64,000 bases of DNA from Neocallimastix lanati (nom. inval.) (GCA_016946835.1 JACVTC010000016.1:688501-752500); one strand, 5' to 3'. Numbered from the stretch's first letter, positions 47,314 to 63,875 are shown. Program-made: numbers and translations. The notes: a model not told the origin generated them from the sequence alone.

Positions 47314-48756
47314 GATGAATTATATTTATTTTTTTATAGGTATAAAAAAATTTTTATTGTGAAGAAAAAAATAAAGTATTCACCTTTTCATCCTTTTTAT
47401 AATATTTTTTTTAATAAAAAATTTTTAATAAATTAATCTCAATTTATTAAAATTAATTTTCAATATATAAAATTGTATTATAATATATAATATATTAATA
47501 TTTAATATATTAATTGATAAACTGTAAAGAAATCACTCTTTAAGTGATGGCTGGACATTAATCAATTTCTATTGGTTTATCACTTAATTATCAAATCATA
47601 CATATTTTAATTATAGAAAATTATACTATATATTATGGTTTATACAGAAATTAAAATTTTTATATTGAAATACTAAATGCGGAATGAATTTATCGATATA
47701 TATATTTTAAATTAAAAAGTTTCAATTCAATTTATTTCCAAAAATTTCTTTAAATATATTATTTTTTTAATTTATTTATATAATATGTAATATACTTATT
47801 TTAATATATAGAAAATACTACTTATATATATTTGAAATTTATTTAATTTGTACATTTAGTTAATTATTTATTTATTTATTTTATAAAATTTTATTCATTT
47901 AAATAATATACATAGAAAATGATACACTCTAAAGTAGTTTTTAGATAGATATTATATAAAAAGATCAATTTAATGTAATTAATTAATTTTATTAAATATA
48001 AGCCACATATTTATATTAATAAATTTTTATGTAAAATTGATGTAATACATATTTATAATATGATAAATCAATCTTATAAATAAAATCGTAATAAATTTCC
48101 AATATATAATTTTTCATATTACTATATTAATATTCCACTAAAAATAATTTATATATAATTATTAATTAAAATTTTAAAGATTAAAACTAATATAATATTC
48201 CGCTTTTTACTTTTACTATATATATTGATATAGTTTTTTGTTTTATATTGATTTGGTATTAGGTATCTTTAATTAGTTATTATATAATATATATATTTAC
48301 TGTTTTTTTTTTTTTTTTTAAAAATAAAGGAAAATATATCATTTGAATAAATATAAATATACGAAATAATGTTATTAATTTTTTTTATATACTTACAATT
48401 CGTCAATAAAATTTTAAAACTTTATTTTCATTATAATATTTTAATATTTTAAAATTCTAGTTTTTTAATATTATAAAATATAAATAATAATTAATTATAG
48501 ATTAACTATTATATATATGTGTATATTTTTCTGTTTGTTTATTAAGTTTTATAAATATATATTTAAAAATAATTAAAAATAATAATAATAATAATACACT
48601 ACTGTTAGTAACTAAAAATTAGGTAACTTATTATATTATTTAAAGAACTTTTAATAAAAATAATTAAATTGAAATGTTTATTTTTTTTTTGATTAAAAAT
48701 ATTTAATAAATTAAAATAATAATATTCAATGTAAAAAAAAAAATAACATAAAATAA

Positions 48757-48797
<41 letters not shown>

Positions 48798-50640
48798 ATA
48801 ATTGTTAATCTATATCCACCTAAAAAGGTTCAATTATATGTACATGTAATTCTGAACGACTAATTTGCTTATATACATTACTACTTAATATTATATTTCT
48901 ATCATATTTAAAGCTCATTAAATATTTGAAAGTTTATATGAATAAAATTAACTATTTACTATAGAAATATATTATATATATTATAGTTTATTTATTTAAC
49001 TATAATTAATCATAAAGTTAACAAATTATACTACGTTTATCATTACGTAATAAAAATTTTTTTTTTCTATTCATTTTTTTTTTTTCTATTCATTTTTTTT
49101 TTTTCTATTCATTTTTTTTTTTTACAAATTTCTATATATTAAAAAAAAAAAAAAAAAAAATAAAAGATTAGATGCGGAATAATTCTTTATAAACTTTTAT
49201 TTTTTTTTTTTTTTGTACTGATTATTAAAAACTTAGCCATTAAATTTGAAAATAAAAATTTAAAAATTTGAATCTACAAAAAATATGGAAAATATATTAA
49301 TGATAAAAATTATTCTTATAACAAATTCATTAATACTTTATTTGATATTTAAAGAAATCTTATTATTTAATTTAGATTTTTATCAAAATAATTTTTTATT
49401 TTATATCAATGAAATAAATTCTATAAAGTTTTGTAATATAAATTTCAATAAGAATAAATAATGATTAAAAACAAGTAAAATTTTTTGATTAATCAAAAAT
49501 TAAAGGTTAGAATAATATTTTTTTTTCTAAATTATTATAAAACAGACAATGAAAACAGTTCCTTTTATATTATTATTTCTCTAGTTATTTATAATAGAAT
49601 TATCTTCTAAAAAACTATTTATGGAAATTTATCATTATATATATATCTAAATAATTAATAAACAAACAACAAAAGTATAAATTCAAAAAAAAAAAAAAAG
49701 AAAAAATTAAAAACAAATAATAATAAATAGTATTTAAAAATTTTTTTTTTTTTTTTGTACTAAAAACAAAAATTATATTTATTTATTTAAGAAATAATTG
49801 TAATTTCATAGTTATTTTTTTAATTTCAATAGAAGTTAATGTTTAAAAAATAATTAAAATTATTCAATATCCGGAAAATTAAAAAATAAAAAAAGTAAAA
49901 AATAGTTTCGACTATTATAAATTATTAATTATTTTTGTTTATTTCATTATTCTTAAATACATATTATTCTTATATATTTAAATTAAATTCATAGAATGAT
50001 TATCTATAAAAATTATATCCATTTAAATCATGTATATACATAGAAGAAATCTTTCTCATTTAAAAGATTTATTTATTTCTTTCCCTTGAGGATCGCATAG
50101 AGTGCTTCTATACTGGTGTTTTTTTTGCTTATGGGGAGTTGCGAGCGTCGACGCCGTACCGGTATGACAATTAAACATAAACCCATATTATATGGGGGAG
50201 ACATAAGTCTTCAGTTTATAAAAAAAAAAAAGAGTTTCAATGACTTTAGTCGCAAAAATAGAATAGTATTTTTTTACTAATTTCGAAACTGTTTTATATA
50301 TATTTTTATTTATTGATTAATTTAATTATTTATTATTAATTAAATTCTTATTTATTTTATTTATTTATTATTTTTTTACTTATTATATTTAATATTCACC
50401 TATTTATTTAATTATTTAATATAGTAATTTTTTTTATTATATTATTCAATTAATGTTATCCAATAGATTGAACATTTTTTTTTTTTAAAAATTTTATTAA
50501 TTTTATCTGATTATTGAATAATGAATATAAAATTTTGTTGTTTTATATAATTCAATATCTTTTGGACTATTTTCATAATCACTTTTTCATGATAATAGTT
50601 AATTGGACTATTTTCATAATCACTTTTTCATGATAATAGT
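47314..50640. other. Gene desert, part 1
   Basis: AT-rich DNA with no gene. It includes poly(A) near 48769-48795, four tandem 21-bp TCTATTCAT(T)n units at about 49054-49122, a GC-richer island at 50075-50215 (listed below) and a 41-bp tandem duplication at about 50560-50642. Confidence 0.5.
50140..50215 (+). pseudogene. Possible LINE 3'-end remnant
   Basis: The segment containing GAGCGTCGACGCCGTACC, followed about 60 bp later by an A run, resembles the conserved LINE C-terminal stretch whose coding strand has GAGCGTCGACGTCGTACT in copy 2 (SVDVVLIRHN) and GAGCGTCGACGTCGAAAT in copy 1. It reads SVDAVPV then stop. It is the only GC-rich spot in the desert. The match is short, so the call is tentative. 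Confidence 0.4.
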
Positions 50641-50900
50641 TAATAAATTATAAATAATAAATAAATAAATAATAAATAATAAATAATAAATAATAAATAA
50701 TAAATGATAAATAATAAATAATAAATAATAAATAATAAATAATAAATTATAAATAATAAATAATAAATAATAAATAATAAATAATAAATAATAAATAATA
50801 AATAATAAATAATAAATAATAAATAATAAATAATAAATAATAAATAATAAATAATAAGTAATAAATAATAAATAATAAATAATAAATAATAAAAAATAAA
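50641..50900. repeat. (ATAAATA)n imperfect 7-bp tandem array
   Basis: Roughly 260 bp of AATAAAT-type heptamers with occasional variants. The poly-Leu/Ile/Tyr frame on the minus strand is an artefact. Confidence 0.92.
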
Positions 50901-51169
50901 AAAATAAAGAATAATAAATAAAATTATAAAAAATTATTGACAAAAATTTTGAAAATAATTTCTTTTCTAGTTTTATAAAACTTATTATAATGTAGCATTT
51001 ATCATTTTTACAAAATAGTTAAAATAAATAAATTTGATAGGACAATAAATTTTAATAAAAATATATTTGTATAATTAAAAAAAAAAAATTAATAATATAT
51101 TTATAAATTTAAAATGATAATTTTTTAAAAAAAAAATAAAATTTAAAAATAAATTAAGTTATATTGCTT

Positions 51170-52340
51170 TCATTAGACCTTAAGATACTCATAGTCTATC
51201 TATAACATTTGAACTAAAATTATTTCATTTTGGGTATTCGTGGTAAAAGTTTCAAATTCCCTTCTAATCTATGTTTTATCTTCTGAAGCTACTGGTCGTT
51301 TTCTCGATTTATTCTAGGACGAGTTTGATATATGTTGTGGAGTTCGATAAAATTGGAATAGGATAGGTATTATGATTTGTTCGTTAATACTATATCATTT
51401 ATGCAGTATTCCACTAAACTCTCTTTCGAAGCCAAAAAAAAATATTATCTATAGATGCAAGATTCATTGTGGAAAGAATAGTTATTAATATTATTTGTAT
51501 TTGATAGAATATGTGAAATATATGAAAAATAAGCTTCAAATGTGTTGAAACATATTATTACATAATTAGGGTATAAGCACAATATTTTAATATAAAATCA
51601 TTTAATTTAGAATAATTAAGTATTAGTAACTCTTTATCACAAAATATATTTATAAAGTTGATATAGTTATAAACTATAAATTTCTTACACTTCAAATGAT
51701 TCTTTGCAAAAAATCGTTTGCCAGACACAATATATTATGTCAGAGAAAAATATATTTGAATTTTAAATTATAATAAAAATTGTGTTAAGGAAGACTAATA
51801 TAACTGATCGAAAATTTGAAATGATCATGATTCCAAAATTGAAGAAATGTGTAAAAATATATAATATCTGATAGAAGAAAATTATCTCAAGTAAAATAAA
51901 ACTCCTAAAAATATAAAGATACTAATTTAATAGAGAAAAACATACTTAAGCATATAAGAACAAATTATACATCGTAATAGTTCTATAGAGACTCTTAATT
52001 GATATTATAATTTAATATTTTAACAAATAAAGCACTAGGCCATTAATAATGTACTATATTTGATACGATTGCTAGCTATTTTTATCTTATGGTATCTTGA
52101 TGCTTATTTTGTTAGATTGGAACGTCTCTTCAAATAAAAGTATAAATAGGTGATCACAAACAGATTGTTAATTGTAGGTAACATATTCAACATTGGCTGT
52201 TACATGATCTCTGATAAGAAAAAAATCGAAAGCATATAGCAAATTATGTTCTCCATCCATGTCTCCAATTTATGTATTATTTATTATAATTATTGCTGTT
52301 GGTTTGATATTATAAAAAATTGATTGTTTCATTAATAAAT
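51170..52340 (+). mobile_element. Decayed repeat, inverted copy of the 32.5-kb repeat
   Basis: 51.48-52.05 kb matches 32.45-32.87 kb in reverse complement, in several ungapped blocks: GAAAAATAAGCTTCAAATG, GAAATTTGAAATGATCATGA-like, CTTAAGCATATAAGAACAAATTATA and AAGCACTAGGCCATTAATA-like. The flanks (51.17-51.48 and 52.05-52.34 kb) are of higher complexity than the surroundings but unmatched in the window. No intact frame. Confidence 0.5.
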
Positions 52341-52705
52341 AAAGATGTAAATTTTCAATTGAATCTTTTTAAATAATTATAATTAAAAAATTAAAAAAAA
52401 AAAAAGGAAAATTTATACTTATTATACATATATATATAAATATATATATATTTATTTATAAAAAATGAAGTAAAATAATAATAATAATAAAAAAAAAAAT
52501 AAAATAAAAAGAATTAATAGTTAAAATTATGTAAATCAATAAATCAATAAATCAATAAATATAATAATATAAAATAATTATAATAATAATTATATTGTTA
52601 ATTAATTTATTTTTGAATAGGATTTTTATTTTTATTTTTTTCTAATATTATAACAAAAAAAAAATTTAAAAAAAAAAATCTTTTATAAACGATATTTAAT
52701 AATTT

Positions 52706-52855
52706 ATGAGAGATAGCTCTTTCGATATAATTCAAAATGATTGTAGTAAGATTAAAATAAATGAAAAAATTTTTTATTTAAGTAGAGAGATTTTTCAAAT
52801 TAGTATGACGAACCTACATGGAATGAAATATAGATTAGAATTATTTTTAGTATAA
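52706..52855 (+). pseudogene. Possible BTB/POZ-domain N-terminal fragment
   Basis: A 49-codon ORF (MRDSSFDIIQNDCSKIKINE..., then FYLSREIFQISMTNL). The pattern of a short acidic lead, KIKINEKIFYLSREIFQ and MTNL resembles the first strand-helix unit of BTB domains ('...VxVNRxxLAxxSxxFxxML'). It stops at a TAA at 52853. No second exon was found, so it may be a pseudogene fragment or a chance frame. Confidence 0.3.
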
Positions 52856-52921
52856 TATTTAAATAATTTTTGATATGTTATTTATTTTTAATGGGAATCA
52901 ATGATACTTTTATAATTCCTT

Positions 52922-52922
<1 letters not shown>

Positions 52923-52961
<39 letters not shown>
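52923..52961. repeat. Poly(T) tract of about 38 nt
   Basis: One of the longest homopolymers in the window. No LINE sequence is seen next to it. Confidence 0.9.
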
Positions 52962-52963
<2 letters not shown>

Positions 52964-53220
52964 CTTCATTGTAACTACCACAAAGTAGCTTATTTATAGA
53001 TATTAAATTTAGATATTAAAATTGGCCAAATTAATATTATTTTGTTAAATAAATAAAAAAAAAAATATCAAAATAGAATATTGGATAGTTTTTTTTTAAC
53101 TAAAAAAAAAAAATAGTAAAAATATTAAATAAGTTCAGTTTTATTATGATAATTAAATAAAAGATCAAAAGTAACTAACTAAATTTGAGTTTAATATATA
53201 GAACTCTTTTTTAAAAAAAT

Positions 53221-53815
53221 GTATAATAATAATAATAACAACAATAATAATAATAATCAAAAGAATGTATTTTTAATAATAATAATCAAAAGAATGTATT
53301 TTTAATAATAATAAAAATAATAATCAAAAGAATGTAATAATAAAAATAATAATCAAAAGAATGTAATAATAAAAATAATAATCAAAAGAATGTATTTTTA
53401 ATAATAATCAAAAGAAAGTATTTTTAATAATAATAATCAAAAGAATGTATTTTTAATAATAATAAAAATAATAATCAAAAGAATGTAATAATAAAAATAA
53501 TAATCAAAAGAAAGTATTTTTAATAATAATAAAAATAATAATCAAAAGAAAGTATTTTTAATAATAATAAAAATAATAATCAAAAGAAAGTATTTTTAAT
53601 AATAATAAAAATAATAATCAAAAGAAAGTATTTTTAATAATAATAAAAATAATAATCAAAAGAAAGTATTTTTAATAATAATAAAAATAATAATCAAAAG
53701 AAAGTATTTTTAATAATAATAAAAATAATAATCAAAAGAAAGTATTTTTAATAATAATAAAAATAATAATCAAAAGAAAGTATTTTTAATAATAATAATA
53801 ATCAAAAGAATATAT
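53221..53815. repeat. 38-bp minisatellite with AATCAAAAGAA core
   Basis: Tandem array built on AATAATAATCAAAAGAA(A/T)GTATTTTTAATAATAATAAA. The first half (53221-53500) has mixed short and long units with AATGTA; the second half (53505-53790) has eight near-identical 38-bp units with AAAGTA, which indicates recent local amplification. Confidence 0.95.
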
Positions 53816-56084
53816 TGGATAAATTAAATTTGCGTTTATTTTTTCAAGTTTATAGTATTTTTCTGTCTCTGAAGAACTAGGAAATAATATAATATTATAC
53901 ATTTCTGAAGACAAAATGATAGTTACCACTATTATTTATAACATCTGCTTATGTATTATCACAAGATACTTTTTAATATTATGGGCATTCTATATTTATA
54001 GAGCTAATTATGTATTTATTAATAGAATTCATAAAAAATCCATTTGTTTATTAGAACAATTAAAAACTTTTTTATTATTAATAATATATATTAATTGATT
54101 TAAGTAAATGATTATTTTTATGAATTTAATTATTATTATTATGATAATTTTTTTTTTTTTTTTATATTATAATTTTATTATTATCTTAATCATTTTTACA
54201 TAAATAGATAAAAAATTTAATGGTGCAGTAATTATTTTAAACACCTTTGTATTTTTTTTTAAAAAATATGCATATATTTTTATTTTCTAAATACAATTTA
54301 AATGCAAAAGATATCATAAATTATAATAACAATAACAACAAAACGAAAAAACTAAAAATCTGTGGATTTAAACACAAATTTAAATTAATATGAAAAAATT
54401 AAATATATTTATTAATAAATTAAAATTTTAATATTTTTATAATTTTAAACATAATAAATAAATTTAATTAACATCAACTTTTAAATTTTAAATTTTATTT
54501 TAATATATATTTTTAATAGTAAAAAATTAAATATATATATATTTTTTTTTATTCTGAAATTATAAATTACATTATAGTATTCATTAAACTATGAGGAATT
54601 AAATTGGAATAAATTTTAATTATCTTTAAATGGTGATATTTATGCAAATATTTATTTATAAAATTTAATATAAAATTATAATACAATAATTAAAATATTA
54701 TATATAAAACTTAATTTAATGAAGTTTATAAATAAATAATTAATTTATTTGATTACTTATTTAGTTACATATAAAATATTTCAAATATTCGAGTAACTTT
54801 TTTTTTATTTTTTATTTTTTATATATGTTGCAATGTTATAATTATTATTAATTATGACTCAACAGTTATGCTATAAATGATATAATATGTATTATATTCA
54901 TAGCTAATCAAATATATGATAGTAATAAATACAACGAAAATGTTGTTTAAAATATCTACGGGATTCCTAAGAGAATATTATGTGGATGTATAATAATTTA
55001 GTATCTGATAATTGTTAGTGTAAATACAACCTATCTTTAATGTAGTCATTGAATATTTTATATATATACTAAAATAAATTCAAATAATAATTTTTAATTG
55101 GCTATAATTAATTAGATTTTGATAATACATAAAATTGTCAAAATAGAGAAAAATTTTAATTCATTAAACTATATTACTATGTTAATATTTATATAATAAT
55201 ATTCTATATAGATTTAGTATATTCATATGTAAGATATAAAAGAATAAGATTATAAAATAAAAAATTTATAATATATTTTATATTAAAATAATTTCTGTGA
55301 GAATAATAAATATAAATTATATTTGTAATAAATATTTTTATTAATAAATAAATTTAACTATTACAAATATTAATGTAATGAAGTACCTAATAAAAAATAT
55401 TAAAGATATTGTACTACTCGTTTACTTTAAATTTTTAATAATTATTTTTTAGCAAAAGTTAATTTTTAATATTTTCAATAATAAAATATTACATAAATAA
55501 ATTGGAATGAATTATCACATGATTGTATTATTTAATGTATATTCTAAGTATAACCAAATTATAATATCATAATAAGACATATTGAGAACAAGTAAGGCCT
55601 ATAGCTATTTTAAAATTACTAATGTAACCAAAGCTATTTAATGTTCATTATATATTATTATTTATTATTATTGAAATCAAATTATTTATAATTTGATTCA
55701 GATACATTTATATCATATTTCATAAAAAAAAAAAAGGCAATTACAAAGTTGGAATGGTTGCAGTCTCAAAAGTCTAATAATCTTCAGGCTATTTAAAATT
55801 TTTTTAAATTAATCTAGAAATTCATATAATTTTGTGGATAAATTGAAATGATCCATACATCAAAAAAAAAAAAAAAAAAAAAAAAAGAAAAAAAAATATA
55901 TAAAAGTTACGGAATGAAATTTTTTTTGTAATACATTAAATTTCATTCGCTATCTAATTATGATATATGTATTAATTATTAAATAATAATATAAATGTGA
56001 TACGATAATTCTAATTACGAATTACGAATTACGAATTACGAATTAGATTGTGAAATAAATGAGCTTAAAAAAAATTTTTTTAAT
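53816..56084. other. Gene desert, part 2
   Basis: No convincing gene. A 60-aa hydrophobic frame at 53916-54098 lacks recognisable features. It includes poly(A) at about 55861-55886, four tandem ACGAATT copies at about 56015-56045 and a moderately complex stretch at 55560-55800 that I cannot assign. Confidence 0.45.
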
Positions 56085-56270
<186 letters not shown>

Positions 56271-56916
56271 TATTACTAATAGTTTATATGTTTATATATT
56301 TATTTTATATGTTCGAAAATATTCTATTAATTTTCTTTTTTTTATATTATAAAATTTTCGTATTCCATTTTATAAAATTAAATTAATATATATATATTTA
56401 TATAATATATTAGTAATATATTTGATTATTTGATCTTTAAGAACTTAATTGAACAATAAATGATTTACCATATAAAGAATAATGAATTATAATGATTAAA
56501 TAAGGATAATTTTAAATATTACCACTAAAATTAATAATAATAAATAATAGTTAATAAATAAATAAAATATATATAATAATTGTATAGTTTTAATTATTAT
56601 TTTAAGATACATTATAGTTTTAATTATTATTTTAAGATACATATAATATTAATTCTAAGTTCAAAATAAAGTTCATAATATCAAATAAAAAAAAAATTTT
56701 TTTTTTTCTTCTACGCTTTCATAATATTTTATTTAGATTTATATAATTTAATCTTTTTTTTTTTTTTTTTAATTAATAAATATAGAAAAGAAGATATAAA
56801 TTAATAATTGAACTTATAGTTAAAAATATATATAATTTTATATTATTTATTATATTATTATTTAATATTATTTTTTAAATTTATTTATAAATTATTGTAC
56901 AATAAATCAACATAAA
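56271..56916. other. Upstream region of HSP60
   Basis: AT-rich, with a 31-bp tandem duplication (TATAGTTTTAATTATTATTT... twice) at about 56583-56643 and poly(T) near 56754-56770. It presumably contains the HSP60 promoter. No heat-shock element could be defined with confidence. Confidence 0.4.
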
Positions 56917-59305
56917 ATGTTATCTTTAAAACAAGAAACTTCAAAAATTGTTTGCCAAAATATTTTAAAGAACAGTTTAAATGGTTCTGTTAGTTTAGCT
57001 TCAAGATCTATTTTAAACAGACGTAATTATGGTACCAAAGAAATTTTATTTTCTGAAGAAGGTAGAGCTAAATTAGCTAATGGTGTTAATACTTTAGCTA
57101 AAGCTGTTTCAGTAACCTTAGGTCCAAAGGGAAGAAATGTTTTAATTGGTAATTTAAAAAATTAAAGAATATTTATTAACTTGTAGAAAATATTGAATAA
57201 ATATTATTACATAGTTTTTTAAATAAAATAAAAAAAATTTTTTCCTATAAATTATAAACTAATATTTTTAAATATAAATCTGATATAATATATTACCTCA
57301 TCTTTTTTTTTTCTTCAAAATTAAAATTAATAATATTTAATTTAAACTTTAAAGATAATCAATATGGTTTACCAAAAATTACAAAGGATGGTGTTACTGT
57401 TGCTAAATCCGTTGTTTTAAAGGATAAATTTGAAAACTTAGGTGCTAGAATTGTTCAAGATGTTGCTATTAAGACAAACGATTATGCTGGTGATGGAACT
57501 ACCACTGCTACTGGTATGTAAAATATTTCTTATAAATTTAAGTTATATATACTATATATTTTTAAGATAAAAAAATAAAAACAATTAATTGAAGTTTGTA
57601 TTGTAAAATAATTGGTATAAATAGTTTTAGCTCGTGCTATTTTTGCTGAAGGTTTAAAGAATGTTCAAGCTGGTATCAACCCAATGGATTTACGTAAGGG
57701 TGTTCAAATGGCTGTTGATGAAGTTGTAAAATTCTTAAAAGAAAACAAACGTGAAATTAAAACTAAAAAGGAAATTGCTCAAGTTGGTACCATTTCTGCA
57801 AACAATGACAAGCATATTGGTAATATGTTAGCTGAAGCTATGGAAAAGGTTGGTAAGGACGGTGTTATTACTATTCAAGAAGGAAAGACAATGAAAGATG
57901 AATTAGTTGTTACTAAGGGTAATAATCAATAATTTTATTATAAATTAATCATAAAAATAATTATAAATATTTTAATTTTATATTACTATAAAATTAAAAT
58001 ATTTATAATTATTTTGTTATTATTTATTATTATTATTATTATTTTTTTTTAAAAAAAAATACTTGATTAAATTTTTTATTATACCACAATTATTTAATAA
58101 TTTATATTTTCTTTTAATTTTTCAATATTCTAAATTTTTAAAATTGTATATATTAATATTTATATATATCAATAAATGTAGGTATGCGTTTCAAGAGACA
58201 AGGTTTCATTTCTTCATATTTCATTACTGATATTAAGAAACAAAAGTGCGAATTCAAGAATCCACTTATTTTAATTTATGATCAAAGAATTTCTGCTATT
58301 CAAGATGTTATTCCAGCTTTAGAAATTGCTGCTCAAAATCGTAGACCAATTTTAATTGTTGCTGAAGATATTGAAGGTGAAGCTTTAGCTGCTTGTATTT
58401 TAAATAAGATTAGAGGTCAAGTTCAAGTTTGTTGTGTCAGATCACCAAGTTTCGGTGATAACAGAAGAGAAATTATTAAAGATTTAGGTATTTTAGTTAA
58501 TGGTAATGTTTTCAATAATGAAGTTGAAAATACTCTTGATAAAGTAGAACTTGGTATGTTAGGAACTTGTGATACTGTCACTGTTACTAAAGATGAAACT
58601 GTTTTCATTAATGGTTCTGGTTCTAAGGAAGAAATTGAAAAGAGATGCAATGCTATTAGAGAATTAATTGCTACTACAACTTCTGAATTTGAAAAGAAGA
58701 ATTTAAAAGAACGTTTAGCCAAGCTTGTTGGTGGTGTTGCTTTAATTGAAGTTGGTGGTGTTTCTGAAGTTGATGTTAATGAAAAGATTGATAGATTTGT
58801 AGATGCTTTATGTGCTACTCAAGCTGCTATTGAAGAAGGTATTGTTCCAGGTGGTGGTACAGCTTTACTTAAGGCTTCTAAGGTTTTAGAAAAGCTTCAT
58901 TCTGACTCATTCGATGTACAATTAGGTATCGATATTGTTAAGAAGGCTATTAAGGTTCCAATTCAAACTATTGTTAATAATGCAGGTGGTGAAGGTGCTG
59001 TTGTTTCTGAAGCTGTTTACAACAGTTTTAAGGTTGATGGTGTTAAGGAAACAACTCCAGTTGATAAGTATGAACCATTCTCTTATGGTTATGATGCTTA
59101 CAATAACCAATTCTGTGATATGATTAAGGAAGGTATTATTGATCCAGTTAAGGTTGTTCGTTCTGCTATTGTTGATGCAAGTGGTGTTGCTAGTTTATTG
59201 ACTACTTCTGAATGTATGATTGTTGAAAAGCCAAAGAAGAAGACTGCTCAACCACCAGCTGCTCCTGGTATGGGAGGTATGGGAGGTATGGGCGGTATGT
59301 ATTAA
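56917..59305 (+). CDS. HSP60: Organellar chaperonin Hsp60 (Cpn60)
   Basis: Four exons (56917-57148, 57355-57513, 57625-57918, 58182-59305) give 602 aa; most mitochondrial Hsp60s are about 570-575. It is an ATP-driven folding chamber of the mitochondrial or hydrogenosomal matrix. The first 43 or so residues form a Ser/Arg-rich presequence ending [11 protein letters not shown], a typical matrix-protease context. Landmarks: [23 protein letters not shown], the nucleotide site [41 protein letters not shown], the catalytic Asp in [27 protein letters not shown] and a Gly-Gly-Met tail. Oddities: the apical motif usually FDRGYxSPYF is [11 protein letters not shown], and an extra segment of some 15-20 residues (about 510-530) lies before GYDA. 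Coding GC is raised, as in PGK. Confidence 0.95.
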
Positions 59306-59373
59306 ACTTAGATAGATATAGCCAAAATCATTATATACCTTAGGATAAAAGAAAAAAGCAAAAAAAAGCAAAA

Positions 59374-59404
<31 letters not shown>

Positions 59405-60468
59405 AAAAAACAAAAACTTAAAATAAAAAATAAAAACAAAAATAATAACAAAAAAGTCATATAACAGTAAAATTTTTTTTTTTATTATCAACGAATAAAG
59501 CAAAAATTAAAAAAAAAATATATATATATATTAATAAAAAAAAAAAAAAAAAAAATAATAATAAAAATAAAAAAAAATTTAAATAATATAAATTTATAAA
59601 TATAAAATAGAATAAAATAAAAAAAATTAGTTTATTTTTTTTTTTTTTTTTCTTTTTTTTTAAGTATTAATGAAGAAGAAAAAATGATAATAATTATAAT
59701 TCAATCAGCAAAATTCATACCCGGAATAAATCATAATAATAATGATAAAATAAATAATAACATAAAATAAAATATGTTATTTTTATATAAGTTCAAATTA
59801 TTTATAAATATTTTTAATAATAAAATAAATAGAAAATTTTAAATATAATAATAAGCAAGCATATAATTTATATATATAAATAAAAATTTTATAAAAAAAA
59901 AATTTTTTTTTTTAAAATAAATATAGATTTAAATAAAATATTTTATAATAAAAAAGCAAATAAATTTTTTTTTTAAAAAAATATATATATATTTTTATTT
60001 TATTTTATTTTTATTTTTATGTTTTATTTTATTATTATTATTATTATTATTATTTATTTTATTTTATTTTATTTTATTTTATTTTATTTTATTTTATTTT
60101 TATTTTATTTTATTTTATTTTTTTTTCAATTATAATTTTATTGTATTATTATTAAGAAAATTGAAATTGTAAATAAATATATCTATATGTTTTGTCATTA
60201 GTAATAAAAAATAATTAAAGAAAGAAAAAGAAATAAAGAAATAGATTGCTTACTATGTATAATTAAAAATGATGTTATGTTATATATATATATTAATATA
60301 AATGGTATTAAAAAAAAAAAAAATAAATAAATAAAAAATAAAAAATAAAAAAATAATAATAAAAATAGAAAAAAAAAATTTTTTTTTATAAAAATGTTAA
60401 AAAAATTTTTTTTAAAATTTTATGCTAAAGTAAAATAAATTGAAATTTTTTATATGATTAGGACAAAT
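59306..60468. other. Convergent intergenic region (HSP60 / metallopeptidase)
   Basis: Very low complexity: A-runs with AAGC (59348-59410), poly(A), poly(T) near 59635-59650, and TTTTA repeats at about 60055-60120. No gene. Confidence 0.5.
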
Positions 60469-63819
<3,351 letters not shown>

Positions 63820-63829
63820 GAATATTTGA

Positions 63830-63833
<4 letters not shown>

Positions 63834-63873
<40 letters not shown>
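63834..63873. repeat. Poly(T) tract upstream of the metallopeptidase start
   Basis: About 40 T residues on the plus strand. On the gene's own strand this is poly(A) about 15-55 nt upstream of the start codon, like the A-runs before both VPS9 start codons. Confidence 0.9.

Positions 63874-63875
<2 letters not shown>

Noticed and set aside
53221-53815. CRISPR-like array
   Set aside because: Units are contiguous 38-bp tandem repeats without unique spacers, in a eukaryotic genome.
53916-54098. 60-aa hydrophobic plus-strand ORF
   Set aside because: No family resemblance, no splice partner, and Ile/Leu/Tyr-rich composition expected from AT-rich DNA.
55560-55800. Possible tRNA or other structured RNA
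   Set aside because: No acceptor stem or T-loop consensus could be found by eye. I saw no convincing tRNA or rRNA anywhere in the window.
59195-59503. 102-aa minus-strand Phe-rich ORF
   Set aside because: It is antisense to the Hsp60 C-terminus and its A-rich 3' flank.
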